A stretch of 64,000 bases of DNA from Actinomycetota bacterium (GCA_016235065.1 JACRMB010000010.1:258281-322280); one strand, 5' to 3'. Positions 33,277 to 42,383 are shown, counted from the first letter of the stretch. Made by a program: numbers and translations. Notes: generated from the letters alone by a model not told the origin.

Positions 33277-34500
33277 TCAGATCAACTCCTCGGGATAGGC
33301 CTTGCCGGAATGGATGGTCAGGTCGGAGCCGAGCAGTTCCTGTTGCGGCGAGAGCCTGATGCCGTAGGTCTTCTTGATGATGTAATAGGTCACGCTGGAG
33401 AAGACCAGGGCTATGGCGATGCAGATCAGGGTCCCGGCCAGCTGGGAGAAGAAGTTCACTCCGCCGATGCCGCCGAGGGCTTCGTAGCCGAAGATGCCGG
33501 CGGCGATCCCGCCCCAGGCTCCGCATAGCCCGTGCAGCGGCCATACGCCGAGGACATCGTCGATCCGGAGTTTCTCGTTCGCCCAGAGGAATCCCTTGAC
33601 GAAGATCAGGCCGGCCACGGCGCCTACGGCGAGCGCGGCCAGGGGATGCATGATGTCGGAGCCGGCGCAGACTGCAACCAGTCCGGCGAGGGCGCCGTTA
33701 TAGACGAAGACACTATCCCGTTTGGAGACCAGCACGGCGGAGAGCAGGCCGCCGCCCATGGCCAGCAGAGAGTTGGCAGCGACCAGCCCGGAAATGTTGG
33801 GCAGAGTTGCCGCGGAAGCGACGTTGAATCCAAACCAGCCAACCATCAGCAGCCAGCTGCCGAGGGCGACGAAGGGCACGCTATGGATCTGGAGTGGGCG
33901 GCTGTCGCCATTGACATATCTTCCCATGCGCGAACCGAGAAGCAGGATGCCGGGCAGCGCCAGCCAGCCTCCCATCGCATGGACGACGACCGAGCCGGCG
34001 TAATCGTGAAAACCGGCGCCGAATATGCCCGCGAGCCAGCCGTCAGGCGAACCCAGTTCGTTGAAGCGTCCCCAGACGAGTCCTTCGAAAAGTGGATAGG
34101 CGAAAGCGACGAAAACCGCGCCCGCCAGGACTTGCGGACCGAACTTCATCCGCTCGGCCACGCCGCCGCTGATGATGGCGGGGATGACCGCGGCGAAACA
34201 GAGCAGGAAGAAGAAGTGCGCCAGGTCATAGCCTGAGTCATCTGAAATCAGGTCGGTTGCCTTGCCGAAGAAGGTTATGCCGTAGGCGATCGGGAAGCCG
34301 ACCAGGAAATAGACAACTGTGGAAACCGCCCAGTCGGTGGGGATCTTGGTCAGGGCGTTGACTATGTTCTTCTTCCTGACGCTTCCGGCTTCGAGGAAGG
34401 CGAAGCCTGCGTGCATCGAGAAGATCAGCACAGCTCCCCACAGCAGGAAGAAGACATTCCCGGCGCTGACATATGCGGTAAGACTTTCTGGTACGTTCAT
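33277..34500 (-). CDS. amt: Ammonium transporter, copy 1
   Basis: This 407-residue Amt/Mep/Rh channel has about 11 membrane helices and no cleavable signal. The pore His pair is visible as VVHAMGGW and WPLHGLCG, and the external recruitment region WAVSTVVYF is typical. ATG 34500 has GGAG six bases upstream; the open frame extends further upstream but is not protein-like. The C-terminal tail (YGIRLSPQQELLGSDL) is the usual regulatory segment that contacts P-II. It is immediately followed by its glnK. The 379-base upstream region carries four TGTACA-type sites. Confidence 0.95.
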   Translation of the reverse strand: MNVPESLTAYVSAGNVFFLLWGAVLIFSMHAGFAFLEAGSVRKKNIVNALTKIPTDWAVSTVVYFLVGFPIAYGITFFGKATDLISDDSGYDLAHFFFLLCFAAVIPAIISGGVAERMKFGPQVLAGAVFVAFAYPLFEGLVWGRFNELGSPDGWLAGIFGAGFHDYAGSVVVHAMGGWLALPGILLLGSRMGRYVNGDSRPLQIHSVPFVALGSWLLMVGWFGFNVASAATLPNISGLVAANSLLAMGGGLLSAVLVSKRDSVFVYNGALAGLVAVCAGSDIMHPLAALAVGAVAGLIFVKGFLWANEKLRIDDVLGVWPLHGLCGAWGGIAAGIFGYEALGGIGGVNFFSQLAGTLICIAIALVFSSVTYYIIKKTYGIRLSPQQELLGSDLTIHSGKAYPEELI

Positions 34501-34879
34501 GGGCCACTCCGTTGTCTGCTCCGACGCCTGAACACCAAATATGTGCAAATGTACAAACTCAGACGCCTGAAGTTTCTCCAAATGAATGAGGCCGATTGTA
34601 CAAAGGAGTGGCCTGGTAGTATTTATCCTCCTGTATACAAAGAAATTTTTTGTCTTGTACATGTGGCTAATCAGAAGGTCTGCCAGTTTGGTTCGTAAAA
34701 GTGGCTTTGAGCAAGGCAATCCCTGTGCTGGTGCGGCTTAACGGTTCTTCATATTCGGTTCACTCCATCTTCATACAGGGAGGGCACAATATTAATAACA
34801 GCAGGCCCGAGCGAGCCGCGGGATAGCGGTGAATATGGAAAACATTCCATGAGGGCCATGATTCAAGGAGAAAAACACC
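34501..34879. promoter_or_regulatory. Control region of amt1-glnK1 with TGTACA sites
   Basis: No gene is seen. TGTACA-type words lie at 34550-34555, 34596-34603 (TTGTACAA), 34632-34639 (TGTATACA, a palindrome) and 34655-34670 (TTGTACATGTGGCTAA). The last shares 13 bases with the glnA site. This density of a 6-8 base word in a GC-rich genome argues for a cooperative operator. The divergent small secreted-protein gene at 34880 may share it. Confidence 0.55.
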
Positions 34880-35080
34880 GTGAGAAAGTTAGCGCTGGTT
34901 TTGATCATAATGATAGTTTCCTCGCTGGGATCACCGTTTGTGTCTTCAGCGTTCGCCAAGGACAAGACCGATGAGGTAACTGTCGAGTGTAAGTGCCCAA
35001 ACGGCAACCATTTTGGCCATTGCAATGACAAGAGACATCACAAGGGTGGAGAGTGTGAGCACGAAGGTACTGACGACTGA
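34880..35080 (+). CDS. Small secreted Cys/His-rich protein
   Basis: A 66-residue protein starting at GTG 34880 with AAGGAG nine bases upstream. A clear signal peptide (RKLALVLIIMIVSSLG, cleavage probably near SSAFA) is followed by a mature part of about 40 residues with four Cys and six His (ECKCPNGNHFGHCNDKRHH, then GGECEHEG), suggesting a metal-binding or disulfide-rich peptide outside the membrane. It sits inside the nitrogen island, divergent from amt1 and ahead of a strong terminator. No family is recognised; metal binding is inference. Confidence 0.65.
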   Translation: MRKLALVLIIMIVSSLGSPFVSSAFAKDKTDEVTVECKCPNGNHFGHCNDKRHHKGGECEHEGTDD

Positions 35081-35116
35081 GCCTTAGCTGTTCTTTAAGT
35101 CAGTCAAAGAATGAAA

Positions 35117-35153
35117 CAATAGAGGGGCGCGCCGAAGGCGCGCCCCTCTATTG
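35117..35153. terminator. 17-bp perfect hairpin, bidirectional terminator
   Basis: CAATAGAGGGGCGCGCC (35117-35133) pairs completely with GGCGCGCCCCTCTATTG (35137-35153) around GAA, followed on the plus strand by TTCTTAT. It lies between the small secreted-protein gene (+) and amt2 (-). Confidence 0.85.
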
Positions 35154-35163
35154 TTCTTATACG

Positions 35164-35240
35164 CTGCGTTTTCTGTTCTTCGTTCCTGCTGTGTTTTCTT
35201 TCTTCGTTCCTGCTGCGTTTTCTTTTCTTCGTTCCTGTAG
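35164..35240. repeat. Tandem repeat, about 25 bp, three copies
   Basis: Three successive units of the form CTGYGTTTTCT-TTCTTCGTTC lie just past the terminator and 40 bases before the amt2 stop. Non-coding, pyrimidine-rich on the plus strand. Confidence 0.7.
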
Positions 35241-35279
35241 GAGCCTTCTGTCCTGCACTCACACAGGATTATTTGTGTC

Positions 35280-36767
35280 CTATGTTCCCGCCGGAGTCGG
35301 TTTGCCGGTTGTGACAGGTGCCACCGGAGTGCGCAGGCGGTCGGCGATGGTCGCGCCGTCACTGCCGTCATCGGGGCCGACGAAGTGCTCAGGATAGCCC
35401 CACATCCCATGCTCGGCGAAGTCTGAACCCATGAGTTCCTGCTCCGGGGTCAAACGGATGCCGACTGCGGCTTTCAGTCCGTAGAAGACGATGCCTGAGG
35501 CAACCAGTACGAAAGCGAATACCGCGCCGATACCCAGAGCCTGTACGCCCAGCTGATGCATACCGCCACCGTAGAACAGTCCAGGGGAACCAACGCCCAG
35601 CTTTTCCACCAGGTCCGGGGTGGCGAAGAGGCCGACGGCCATCGTGCCCCAGATTCCTGAGATGCCGTGGCAGGACAGGGCGCCGATCGGATCGTCGATC
35701 CTGATGCGGTCGATGGCGAGGACCATGACGACCATCAGGCCACCGGCGATAGCGCCGATGATGACAGCCGCCCAGGGCTCGACGAAGCCGGAGCCGGCGG
35801 TGATCGCGACAAGTGCTGCGATGGCGCCATTCGCCGTCATGCCGATGTCAGGCTTGCCCATGATGAGCCAGGCCATCGCCATGGCAGCCAGCACGCCCGC
35901 CGCCGCCGCCATATTGGTGGTCACGGCTACGTCAGTGAAGCTCAGGTCCATGGCGTTCAGAGTGCTGCCGGGGTTGAATCCGAACCAGCCGAGCCAGAGG
36001 ATGACTACACCCAGCAGGGCCATCGGCATGCTGTGGCCGGGAATCGGGCGTGGTTTGCCTTCACGCGAGTACTTTCCTATCCTCGGCCCCAGGGCCAGGG
36101 CGCCGACCAGGGCCGAAGTCGCGCCGACCAGGTGGACGACCGTCGAACCTGCGAAATCCTGCATACCCAGCTCTGCCAGCCAGCCGCCGCCCCAGATCCA
36201 GTGGCCCACGACCGGATAGATAATGGCCGAAAAGACGATGCCAAATACGAAATAGACCACCATCTTGGTGCGCTCGAGCAGGGCGCCGTAAACGATGGCC
36301 AGCGACACGGCCGCGAAGGCGAACTCGAACAGGAACTTGGCGTTGATAGCGACGTTACTGTAAGCCAGTGAGGCGAACACGGTGTTGGTGTCGTCCGGCG
36401 CCACGTTCAGGAACCAGCCGCTGGATCCGGCGAAACCGGAACCGGTGCCGAAAGCGATGGCAAAGCCGACGGCCCAGAAGACCAGGGCGGACAGTGACAG
36501 GTTCACCAGGATCTTCCAGGCGATGTGCCCGGCGTTCTTGGCCCGCGTAAAACCGACCTCGAGCGTGAAGAATCCCGCCTGCATGAAGAAGACCAGGAAA
36601 GCGGCCAGCATCACCCAGACGGTGTCGATCGCGATGGACTCGGCCGATACTTCCGCATCCTGAGCGAACGCTAGCGACGGCAACATGAGCACAAGTGCTG
36701 TGGCGATCGAGACCGCGCCCATCATCAGTAACTTTCTCCAACCAAATATGCTTCTAAGTAAATCCAT
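35280..36767 (-). CDS. amt: Ammonium transporter, copy 2
   Basis: This 495-residue Amt channel has an N-terminal signal or extra helix (KLLMMGAVSIATALVLMLPS, ALAFAQ-type cleavage), then the 11-helix core starting DTVWVMLAAFLVFFMQAGF. Pore histidines are in STVVHLVGATSAL and LSCHGISGIWG. The C-terminal regulatory segment VGIRLTPEQELMGSD is followed by an extra acidic/Pro-Thr tail of about 40 residues. AAGGAGGG precedes ATG 36767. It lies 30 bases after its own P-II gene, the reverse of the usual amt-then-glnK order of copies 1 and 3. Confidence 0.95.
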   Translation of the reverse strand: MDLLRSIFGWRKLLMMGAVSIATALVLMLPSLAFAQDAEVSAESIAIDTVWVMLAAFLVFFMQAGFFTLEVGFTRAKNAGHIAWKILVNLSLSALVFWAVGFAIAFGTGSGFAGSSGWFLNVAPDDTNTVFASLAYSNVAINAKFLFEFAFAAVSLAIVYGALLERTKMVVYFVFGIVFSAIIYPVVGHWIWGGGWLAELGMQDFAGSTVVHLVGATSALVGALALGPRIGKYSREGKPRPIPGHSMPMALLGVVILWLGWFGFNPGSTLNAMDLSFTDVAVTTNMAAAAGVLAAMAMAWLIMGKPDIGMTANGAIAALVAITAGSGFVEPWAAVIIGAIAGGLMVVMVLAIDRIRIDDPIGALSCHGISGIWGTMAVGLFATPDLVEKLGVGSPGLFYGGGMHQLGVQALGIGAVFAFVLVASGIVFYGLKAAVGIRLTPEQELMGSDFAEHGMWGYPEHFVGPDDGSDGATIADRLRTPVAPVTTGKPTPAGT

Positions 36768-36797
36768 GATTTTTCCCTCCTTAAGATTGAGCGCGGT

Positions 36798-37136
36798 TTA
36801 CAGGACCTCGGAACCGGTCTCGCCGGTCCTTATCCTCATGGCGAACTCAACCGGGGTTACGAATATTTTGCCGTCGCCGATATCACCGGTTCGGGCTGCC
36901 TCCCCGATAGTTGCGACTACCTTGTCTACTATCTCGTCCTCAACCACCGTCTCGACTTTGACCTTCGGCCGCAGGTTGATCGTGACCCTGGCGCCGCGAT
37001 AGGTCTCCGTATAACCCTTCTGGCGGCCGAAACCCTTGATTTCGGTAAAACTCATGCCCTCAACTCCGAGTGAATCCAGGGCGTCACGCACTTCCTCCAC
37101 CTTTTCATGCCGGATGAATGCCTCTACTTTCTTCAT
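36798..37136 (-). CDS. glnK: P-II nitrogen regulatory protein, copy 2
   Basis: This 112-residue P-II protein starts at ATG 37136 with AGGAGGTG upstream; the frame is open further but only KKVEAFIRHEKVEEVR onward is P-II-like. The T-loop is GFGRQKGYTETYRGARVTI, with Tyr46 present and Val in place of Tyr51, so the classical modification site is missing. The B-loop ARTGDIGDGKIFVTPV is intact. It precedes amt2 by 30 bases in the same operon and presumably gates it. The promoter region has four TGTACA words. Confidence 0.95.
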   Translation of the reverse strand: MKKVEAFIRHEKVEEVRDALDSLGVEGMSFTEIKGFGRQKGYTETYRGARVTINLRPKVKVETVVEDEIVDKVVATIGEAARTGDIGDGKIFVTPVEFAMRIRTGETGSEVL

Positions 37137-37356
37137 GCTGCTCACCTCCTGTGTATCGCGAATGGACAAGCCGGTTGCCGCCGGACTTGTACTTTTGTCT
37201 TTGTACACTTTGGAGTTTAGACAGCGGCAGATTTTTGTTCGTTAGACAAAGGGAGCAATTTTGCAGGAATAGTTTGTACATGTGTGAAAGCCCGCGCAGG
37301 ATTTAATGTGTGCTCGATTGAAAGGTGTGATCTGTGCACGGGCGTGTACAATGTAA
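37137..37356. promoter_or_regulatory. Control region of glnK2-amt2 with TGTACA sites
   Basis: TTGTAC at 37187-37192, TTGTACA at 37201-37207, TTGTACATGTG at 37274-37284 and TGTACAA at 37344-37350. The third extends the match to the glnA and amt1 sites (TGTACATGTG). The region otherwise shows no gene. Confidence 0.55.
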
Positions 37357-37387
37357 AGGGACCCCGTCTGCGGCAACAGAGGGGTCC
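37357..37387. terminator. Hairpin terminator of the amt3-glnK3-transporter operon
   Basis: GGGACCCC (37357-37364) pairs with GGGGTCCC (37380-37387), and inside it TCTG pairs with CAGA. On the minus strand TTTACATTG follows. It separates the upstream operon from the glnK2 promoter. Confidence 0.65.
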
Positions 37388-37411
37388 CTCAGGAGGGGTG
37401 TCTTCTATATG

Positions 37412-37540
37412 GCCGCGCCCGGTTTTTGCTTTCGTCGCGCCGGGATGCCGCTTAACGCGCCGCCCGGATGTCGCTTTTCGCGCCGCCCGGATTTTGCTTT
37501 CGCGCCGCCCGGATTTTGCTTTCGTGCCGCCCGTGCCTCG
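37412..37540. repeat. Tandem repeat, about 22 bp, five to six copies
   Basis: Units of the form CGCGCCGCCCGGATTTTGCT-TT (exact at 37479-37500 and 37501-37522, a 23-base variant at 37456-37478, more degenerate on both sides) run up to the stop codon of the transporter gene at 37544. Spacers between copies are absent, so this is a minisatellite and not a CRISPR. Confidence 0.8.
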
Positions 37541-37543
37541 CGA

Positions 37544-38854
37544 CTAGTAGTAACGCAACCAGACATACAGCGTGCAGATGACCATCGATTCCAGCATCAG
37601 CGGCAGGCCGTAAAGGGTGAACCGTTTGAAACTGATGTGATGGCCATGCTTCTCGCCGATGCCGGAAGCGATCACATTGGCGCTGGCGCCGATCAGGGTA
37701 CCGTTGCCGCCCAGGCAGGCGCCTAGGGCCAGCGACCACCACACCGGCATCAGCCCTTCCTGATGTAGAAGCGCCGTGCCCTCCTGCCCCGGCCACATCC
37801 CCTGGGCCATGTCGACAACCATCGAATTCATCGTGGCGACATAGGGGATGTTGTCGACGATCGCCGAAGCGAACGCAGAGAACCAGAGTGTGAACATGGA
37901 AGTGGCAAACAGGCTGCCTCTGGTCAGGTCCAGCATCTCTTCAGATAATTGCTCGATCACTCCTGTCCGCACCAGCGCTCCAACCATGACGAAGAGACCG
38001 GCGAAGAACAGTATGGTCGGCCATTCGACTCCGCGCAGGATCTCCCGCGGATCCTGGCGGCCCCAGAGCGTAAGCAGGGCGGCGCCGCTCATGGCGATCG
38101 TGGCAGGTTTCAGCCCGAGTGAGCTGTGAAAGACAAAGCCGAGGATAGTCAGGGCGAGCACGAAAAGGCTCTTCTTCATCAGTGAGGAATCGGTGATCGA
38201 ACCCCGGTGGTCCATGCTCATGATCTGGTCTCGCTGTTCGGCGGTGGTAGTGAAGTGGCGCCGGAATATCAGCCTGATGGTGATCAGGTAGACCACCATG
38301 ATCAGGACGATCACCGGTAAAAGGTTATAGATGAAATCCATGAAGGTCAGCTCGGCGCGGCTGGCGATCATGATGTTGGGCGGATCACCGATGAGCGTGG
38401 CGGCGCCGCCGATGTTAGACGCTATCGCTTCCGTTATCAGGAAGGGGATGGCATCGACTTTCAGGGTCGAGGCGATGACGATGGTAACCGGAGCGATCAG
38501 CAGAATCGTGGTTACGTTGTCGAGAAACGCCGACAGGACCGCGGTTATCAAAGTCAGCAGAATCATGATGCGGAGCGGATGGCCTTTCGCCAGCCTGGCG
38601 GCCCAGACCGCCAGCCATTCGAAGAGCCCGGTCTTCATGGCGATGTTGACGATGATCATCATCCCCATCAGCAGGAAGATGACGTTGAAGTCGATGCCGA
38701 GGTCCTGGGAGAAGAAGCTTCCCCGCTGTTCGATTATCCCCAGCAACATCATAATCGATGCCGCAGCCAGGGCCACGACTGTCTTGTGGACTTTCTCCGT
38801 GGCGATCAGAACGAACGAGCCAAGGAATATGCCTGATACGAGGATAGCCTGCAT
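37544..38854 (-). CDS. ArsB/NhaD-type ion transporter
   Basis: This 436-residue membrane protein has about 11-12 helices and belongs to the ion-transporter (IT) superfamily that includes NhaD sodium/proton antiporters, ArsB and the P protein. The two pseudo-symmetric signatures are present: FLDNVTTILLIAPVTI with NIGGAATLIGDPPNIMIAS in the first half, and VDNIPYVATMNSMV with GGNGTLIGASANVIASG in the second. It follows glnK3 by 85 bases on the same strand and is probably co-transcribed with amt3-glnK3. Sodium/proton exchange to balance ammonium entry is one possibility, but the substrate is not determined. It has a weak SD at ATG 38854. Confidence 0.85.
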   Translation of the reverse strand: MQAILVSGIFLGSFVLIATEKVHKTVVALAAASIMMLLGIIEQRGSFFSQDLGIDFNVIFLLMGMMIIVNIAMKTGLFEWLAVWAARLAKGHPLRIMILLTLITAVLSAFLDNVTTILLIAPVTIVIASTLKVDAIPFLITEAIASNIGGAATLIGDPPNIMIASRAELTFMDFIYNLLPVIVLIMVVYLITIRLIFRRHFTTTAEQRDQIMSMDHRGSITDSSLMKKSLFVLALTILGFVFHSSLGLKPATIAMSGAALLTLWGRQDPREILRGVEWPTILFFAGLFVMVGALVRTGVIEQLSEEMLDLTRGSLFATSMFTLWFSAFASAIVDNIPYVATMNSMVVDMAQGMWPGQEGTALLHQEGLMPVWWSLALGACLGGNGTLIGASANVIASGIGEKHGHHISFKRFTLYGLPLMLESMVICTLYVWLRYY

Positions 38855-38939
38855 TTGTTGAATCCGTTCTTTGTGGGGGTCGCCCGAGATTGCCCCGGGC
38901 GGCCCCCGAATTGCTATCTGAGTGTGACTTTCAGATCAC

Positions 38940-39278
38940 TTACAGGGCGTCATCGCCGCTGTTGCCGGTCCTGATAGCGACTGCCTCTTCGATGTTGGAC
39001 ACGAAGATCTTGCCATCGCCGATCTCGCCGGTCTTTGCTTCCGCGCGGATCGTTTCCACGACCATCGGAGCCATGGCGTCCGTGACGACTATCGAGAGCA
39101 TGAGCTTGGGATTGAGGAAAACCTCTCGTTTGCTACCTCTCCAGGTCTCCGTGTATCCCTTCTGCTTGCCGAACCCTTTGACTTCAAGGACAGTCATGCC
39201 CTGCACACCGGCTTCGTTCAGCTTGGTCTTGATGTCATCGAGCTTGATATGCCTGATTATGGCTTCTATCTTTTTCAT
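38940..39278 (-). CDS. glnK: P-II nitrogen regulatory protein, copy 3
   Basis: This 112-residue P-II protein starts at ATG 39278, overlapping the amt3 stop by four bases (ATGA), so the two are translationally coupled. The T-loop reads GFGKQKGYTETWRGSKREV: Trp replaces Tyr46 and Arg replaces Tyr51, so neither tyrosine used for covalent modification is present. The nucleotide-binding B-loop KTGEIGDGKIFVSNI is retained. It is the most divergent of the three Amt-linked P-II proteins and presumably responds only to ATP/ADP and 2-oxoglutarate. Confidence 0.95.
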   Translation of the reverse strand: MKKIEAIIRHIKLDDIKTKLNEAGVQGMTVLEVKGFGKQKGYTETWRGSKREVFLNPKLMLSIVVTDAMAPMVVETIRAEAKTGEIGDGKIFVSNIEEAVAIRTGNSGDDAL

Positions 39279-40924
39279 TCCGTCACCACCTTGGTGCTCG
39301 GCTTGACCGTGGCGACAGGTGTGTGGGAACCGCCAGTCGCGTGTGAGACGGGATCAGGCAGCGAGAAGTCCGGGTAGGCCAGGACGCCGATCTCGGGCAG
39401 ATCCAGGCCCTGGATCTCATCTTCCGCGGAGACCCTGATGCCAAGCGTGGCGTCCAGCACCTTGAAGAAGACGTAGCTTCCACCGAAGGCCAGCACTATC
39501 ACCGCGCCGGCGCCCAGCAGCTGCGCGGCCATCTGACCGCCGCCGCCGTAGAGCAGGCCGGTTACGTTACTGGCGATGCCGTTGAAGCCGGCGCCGTAGG
39601 TGCCGTCGGCAAAGATGCCGAGAGCCAGCACGCCCCAGAGCCCGTTGACTCCGTGCACCGCGACGGCGCCGACGGGATCGTCCACTTTCATGACGCGCTC
39701 GATGAAGAGCACCGCACCGACGACCAGGAAGCCGCCGATAGTGCCGATCAGAAGTGCAGCCCATGGCGCCACGAATGCACAGGGAGCGGTGATCGCTACC
39801 AGACCCGCCAGAGTGCCATTGGCGGTCATCGAGATATCCGGCTTGCCGAATACCTTCCACATGGTGAACATCGCGGTCAGTCCGCCGGCAGCCGCGGCCA
39901 GGAAGGTGTTGGCGATGATCACCGACAGCCTCAGGTCGCCACCGGAAAGGGTGCTGGCGCCGTTAAAGCCGATCCAGCCGAAGGCGAGGATGAGCGTTCC
40001 CAGAACCGCCATCGGGATGTGATGGCCAGGGATGGCATTGGGGCTGCCGTCCTTGTTGAACTTGCCGATGCGCGGACCGAGGACGATGGCGCCAGCCAGT
40101 GCCGTCAGGCCGCCCATGGCATGCACGACCGAAGAGCCAGCAAAGTCGAGATAGCCGTTACCCCAGCCGAGGTTGTTTCCCAGCTGGGCCAGCCAGCCTC
40201 CGCCCCATACCCAGTTGCCGAACAGCGGGTAGAGGAACATGGACATGAAGAATCCGAAGATGATGAATGACGAGAACTTCCAGCGCTCGGCCATGGAACC
40301 GGTCGGGATGGTCGCGGCTGTATCCATGAAGACCATCTGGAACAGGAAGAACGCCAGGATGCCTACATCATAAAGACCATTGCCGAAGAGGCCGCTGGTG
40401 CCGAAGATGCCCCAGCCCTTGGTTATCTCCACCATGCCGTCGAGGTTGGCGATCCCGCCCAGCGTCGCCAGATGGCCAAGACCGCCGAACATTATCGGGA
40501 AACCGACTGTGAAAAAGCCGATGACACCGATGAGGAAGACCACGAAATTCATCGACATGGTATGGGCCGCATTCTTGGCCCTGGTGAAACCTGCCTCGAC
40601 CAGCGCAAAACCGGCCTGCATGAAGAAGACCAGGGCAAAACCCATGATCAGCCATACATAGTTGAGGGATACCTTGCTGTGACCGACTTCCTCGGCCAGG
40701 CTCTCAACAGTTGGATCTTCACCTGCCAGCGTCGATGCCAGGTCGGCAGATGTGCCTGTGGCGGCGCCGTTGGGATCGGTGGCGATAACCTCAGTCTCTT
40801 CGACTGCCACCGCTGCGGTGTCATCGGTTGCTGCCGGCTCCTCCTCCGCGAAGGCGACGCCGCCCAGCGAGAAAAAAACCAGCAACATCGCCACGATGAG
40901 AAATATCTTTGTAGCTCTGCTCAT
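39275..40924 (-). CDS. amt: Ammonium transporter, copy 3, with long acidic N-terminal extension
   Basis: This 549-residue Amt channel, about 100-150 residues longer than usual, starts at ATG 40924 with AGGAGGAG upstream. It has a signal peptide (KIFLIVAMLLVFFSLGGVAFA), then about 65 Ala/Glu/Thr/Asp-rich residues, then the channel core from SLNYVWLIMGFALVFFMQAG. Pore histidines are in SSVVHAMGGLTAL and VAVHGVNGLWG. The C-terminus has the regulatory GIRVSAEDEIQGLDLPE and a Thr/Val-rich tail. The acidic extension should lie outside the membrane; its purpose is unknown. It is followed by glnK3 with overlap. Confidence 0.95.
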   Translation of the reverse strand: MSRATKIFLIVAMLLVFFSLGGVAFAEEEPAATDDTAAVAVEETEVIATDPNGAATGTSADLASTLAGEDPTVESLAEEVGHSKVSLNYVWLIMGFALVFFMQAGFALVEAGFTRAKNAAHTMSMNFVVFLIGVIGFFTVGFPIMFGGLGHLATLGGIANLDGMVEITKGWGIFGTSGLFGNGLYDVGILAFFLFQMVFMDTAATIPTGSMAERWKFSSFIIFGFFMSMFLYPLFGNWVWGGGWLAQLGNNLGWGNGYLDFAGSSVVHAMGGLTALAGAIVLGPRIGKFNKDGSPNAIPGHHIPMAVLGTLILAFGWIGFNGASTLSGGDLRLSVIIANTFLAAAAGGLTAMFTMWKVFGKPDISMTANGTLAGLVAITAPCAFVAPWAALLIGTIGGFLVVGAVLFIERVMKVDDPVGAVAVHGVNGLWGVLALGIFADGTYGAGFNGIASNVTGLLYGGGGQMAAQLLGAGAVIVLAFGGSYVFFKVLDATLGIRVSAEDEIQGLDLPEIGVLAYPDFSLPDPVSHATGGSHTPVATVKPSTKVVTE

Positions 40925-40941
40925 AACTCCTCCTGATGGTT

Positions 40942-41012
40942 CCCCGGGGGACATGATCATTCGTGTCCCCGGACTAATAAGGTTTTAAGGACTCGATGAA
41001 ATCGCGTCCCCG
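40942..41012. repeat. REPIN-like doublet, copy 1
   Basis: A first imperfect palindrome CCGGGGGACATGATCATTCG continuing TGTCCCCGG (to 40972) is joined by a 19-base spacer containing AAGGTTTTA to a second palindrome GGACTCGAT-GAA-ATCGCGTCC (40989-41009). The same arrangement occurs after nifH at 42384-42459, so it is a composite mobile repeat rather than a terminator alone. Confidence 0.7.
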
Positions 41013-41296
41013 GCCAGTCGGCTGCGTCGAATGCCTTTCCGCTCACCTCCTTGTCGTATGTGGCAGCCTTGGCAAAATGATAGCCAGAGGACAAACGGCA
41101 ATCGCTATCCGGGGGGATAAAAAAGAGGGCGGTTTGTTATACGGAACTGATTTATACAGTTGACTTCACGGTTTTATTTAGACAGATGGCGAAGCTGTGC
41201 GGGAAGGCGTTATCCATACAACCAAAGAGCCGGAACCATCGCGCGAAGATCACCCGGAACCACGGGCAGAGGATATCCATGACAATCCATAAGCCG

Positions 41297-41374
41297 CCGA
41301 CTTGCCCTGCCGACTTGCCCTGCCGCGTTGACCTGCCGTCTTGACATGCCGCCTTGCTCTGCCACCTTCCCCTC
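41297..41374. repeat. 13-bp tandem repeat, six copies
   Basis: Units CCGACTTGCCCTG (twice exact), CCGCGTTGACCTG, CCGTCTTGACATG, CCGCCTTGCTCTG and a degenerate sixth lie 145-220 bases upstream of nifH. Non-coding; probably a slippage-prone minisatellite in the nif leader. Confidence 0.8.
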
Positions 41375-41436
41375 CCCTATGAGTACGCCCACACCCGGTT
41401 CTTCCCCGCGTATCAACGCGGCACCTCAAAGTTTAG

Positions 41437-42345
<909 letters not shown>

Positions 42346-42349
42346 TATG

Positions 42350-42376
42350 CCCCGGGGACATGATCATTCGTGTCCC
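42350..42376. repeat. Single palindromic GGGGACAC element
   Basis: CCCCGGGGACATGATCATTC followed by GTGTCCC, matching the first hairpin of the doublets. It starts five bases after the nifH stop and could attenuate transcription into the downstream nif genes. Confidence 0.65.
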
Positions 42377-42383
42377 AAGTTAT

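Noticed and set aside
37412-37540. Possible CRISPR array
   Set aside because: The repeats are head to tail without spacers, the units drift, and no cas gene is near; it is a minisatellite.
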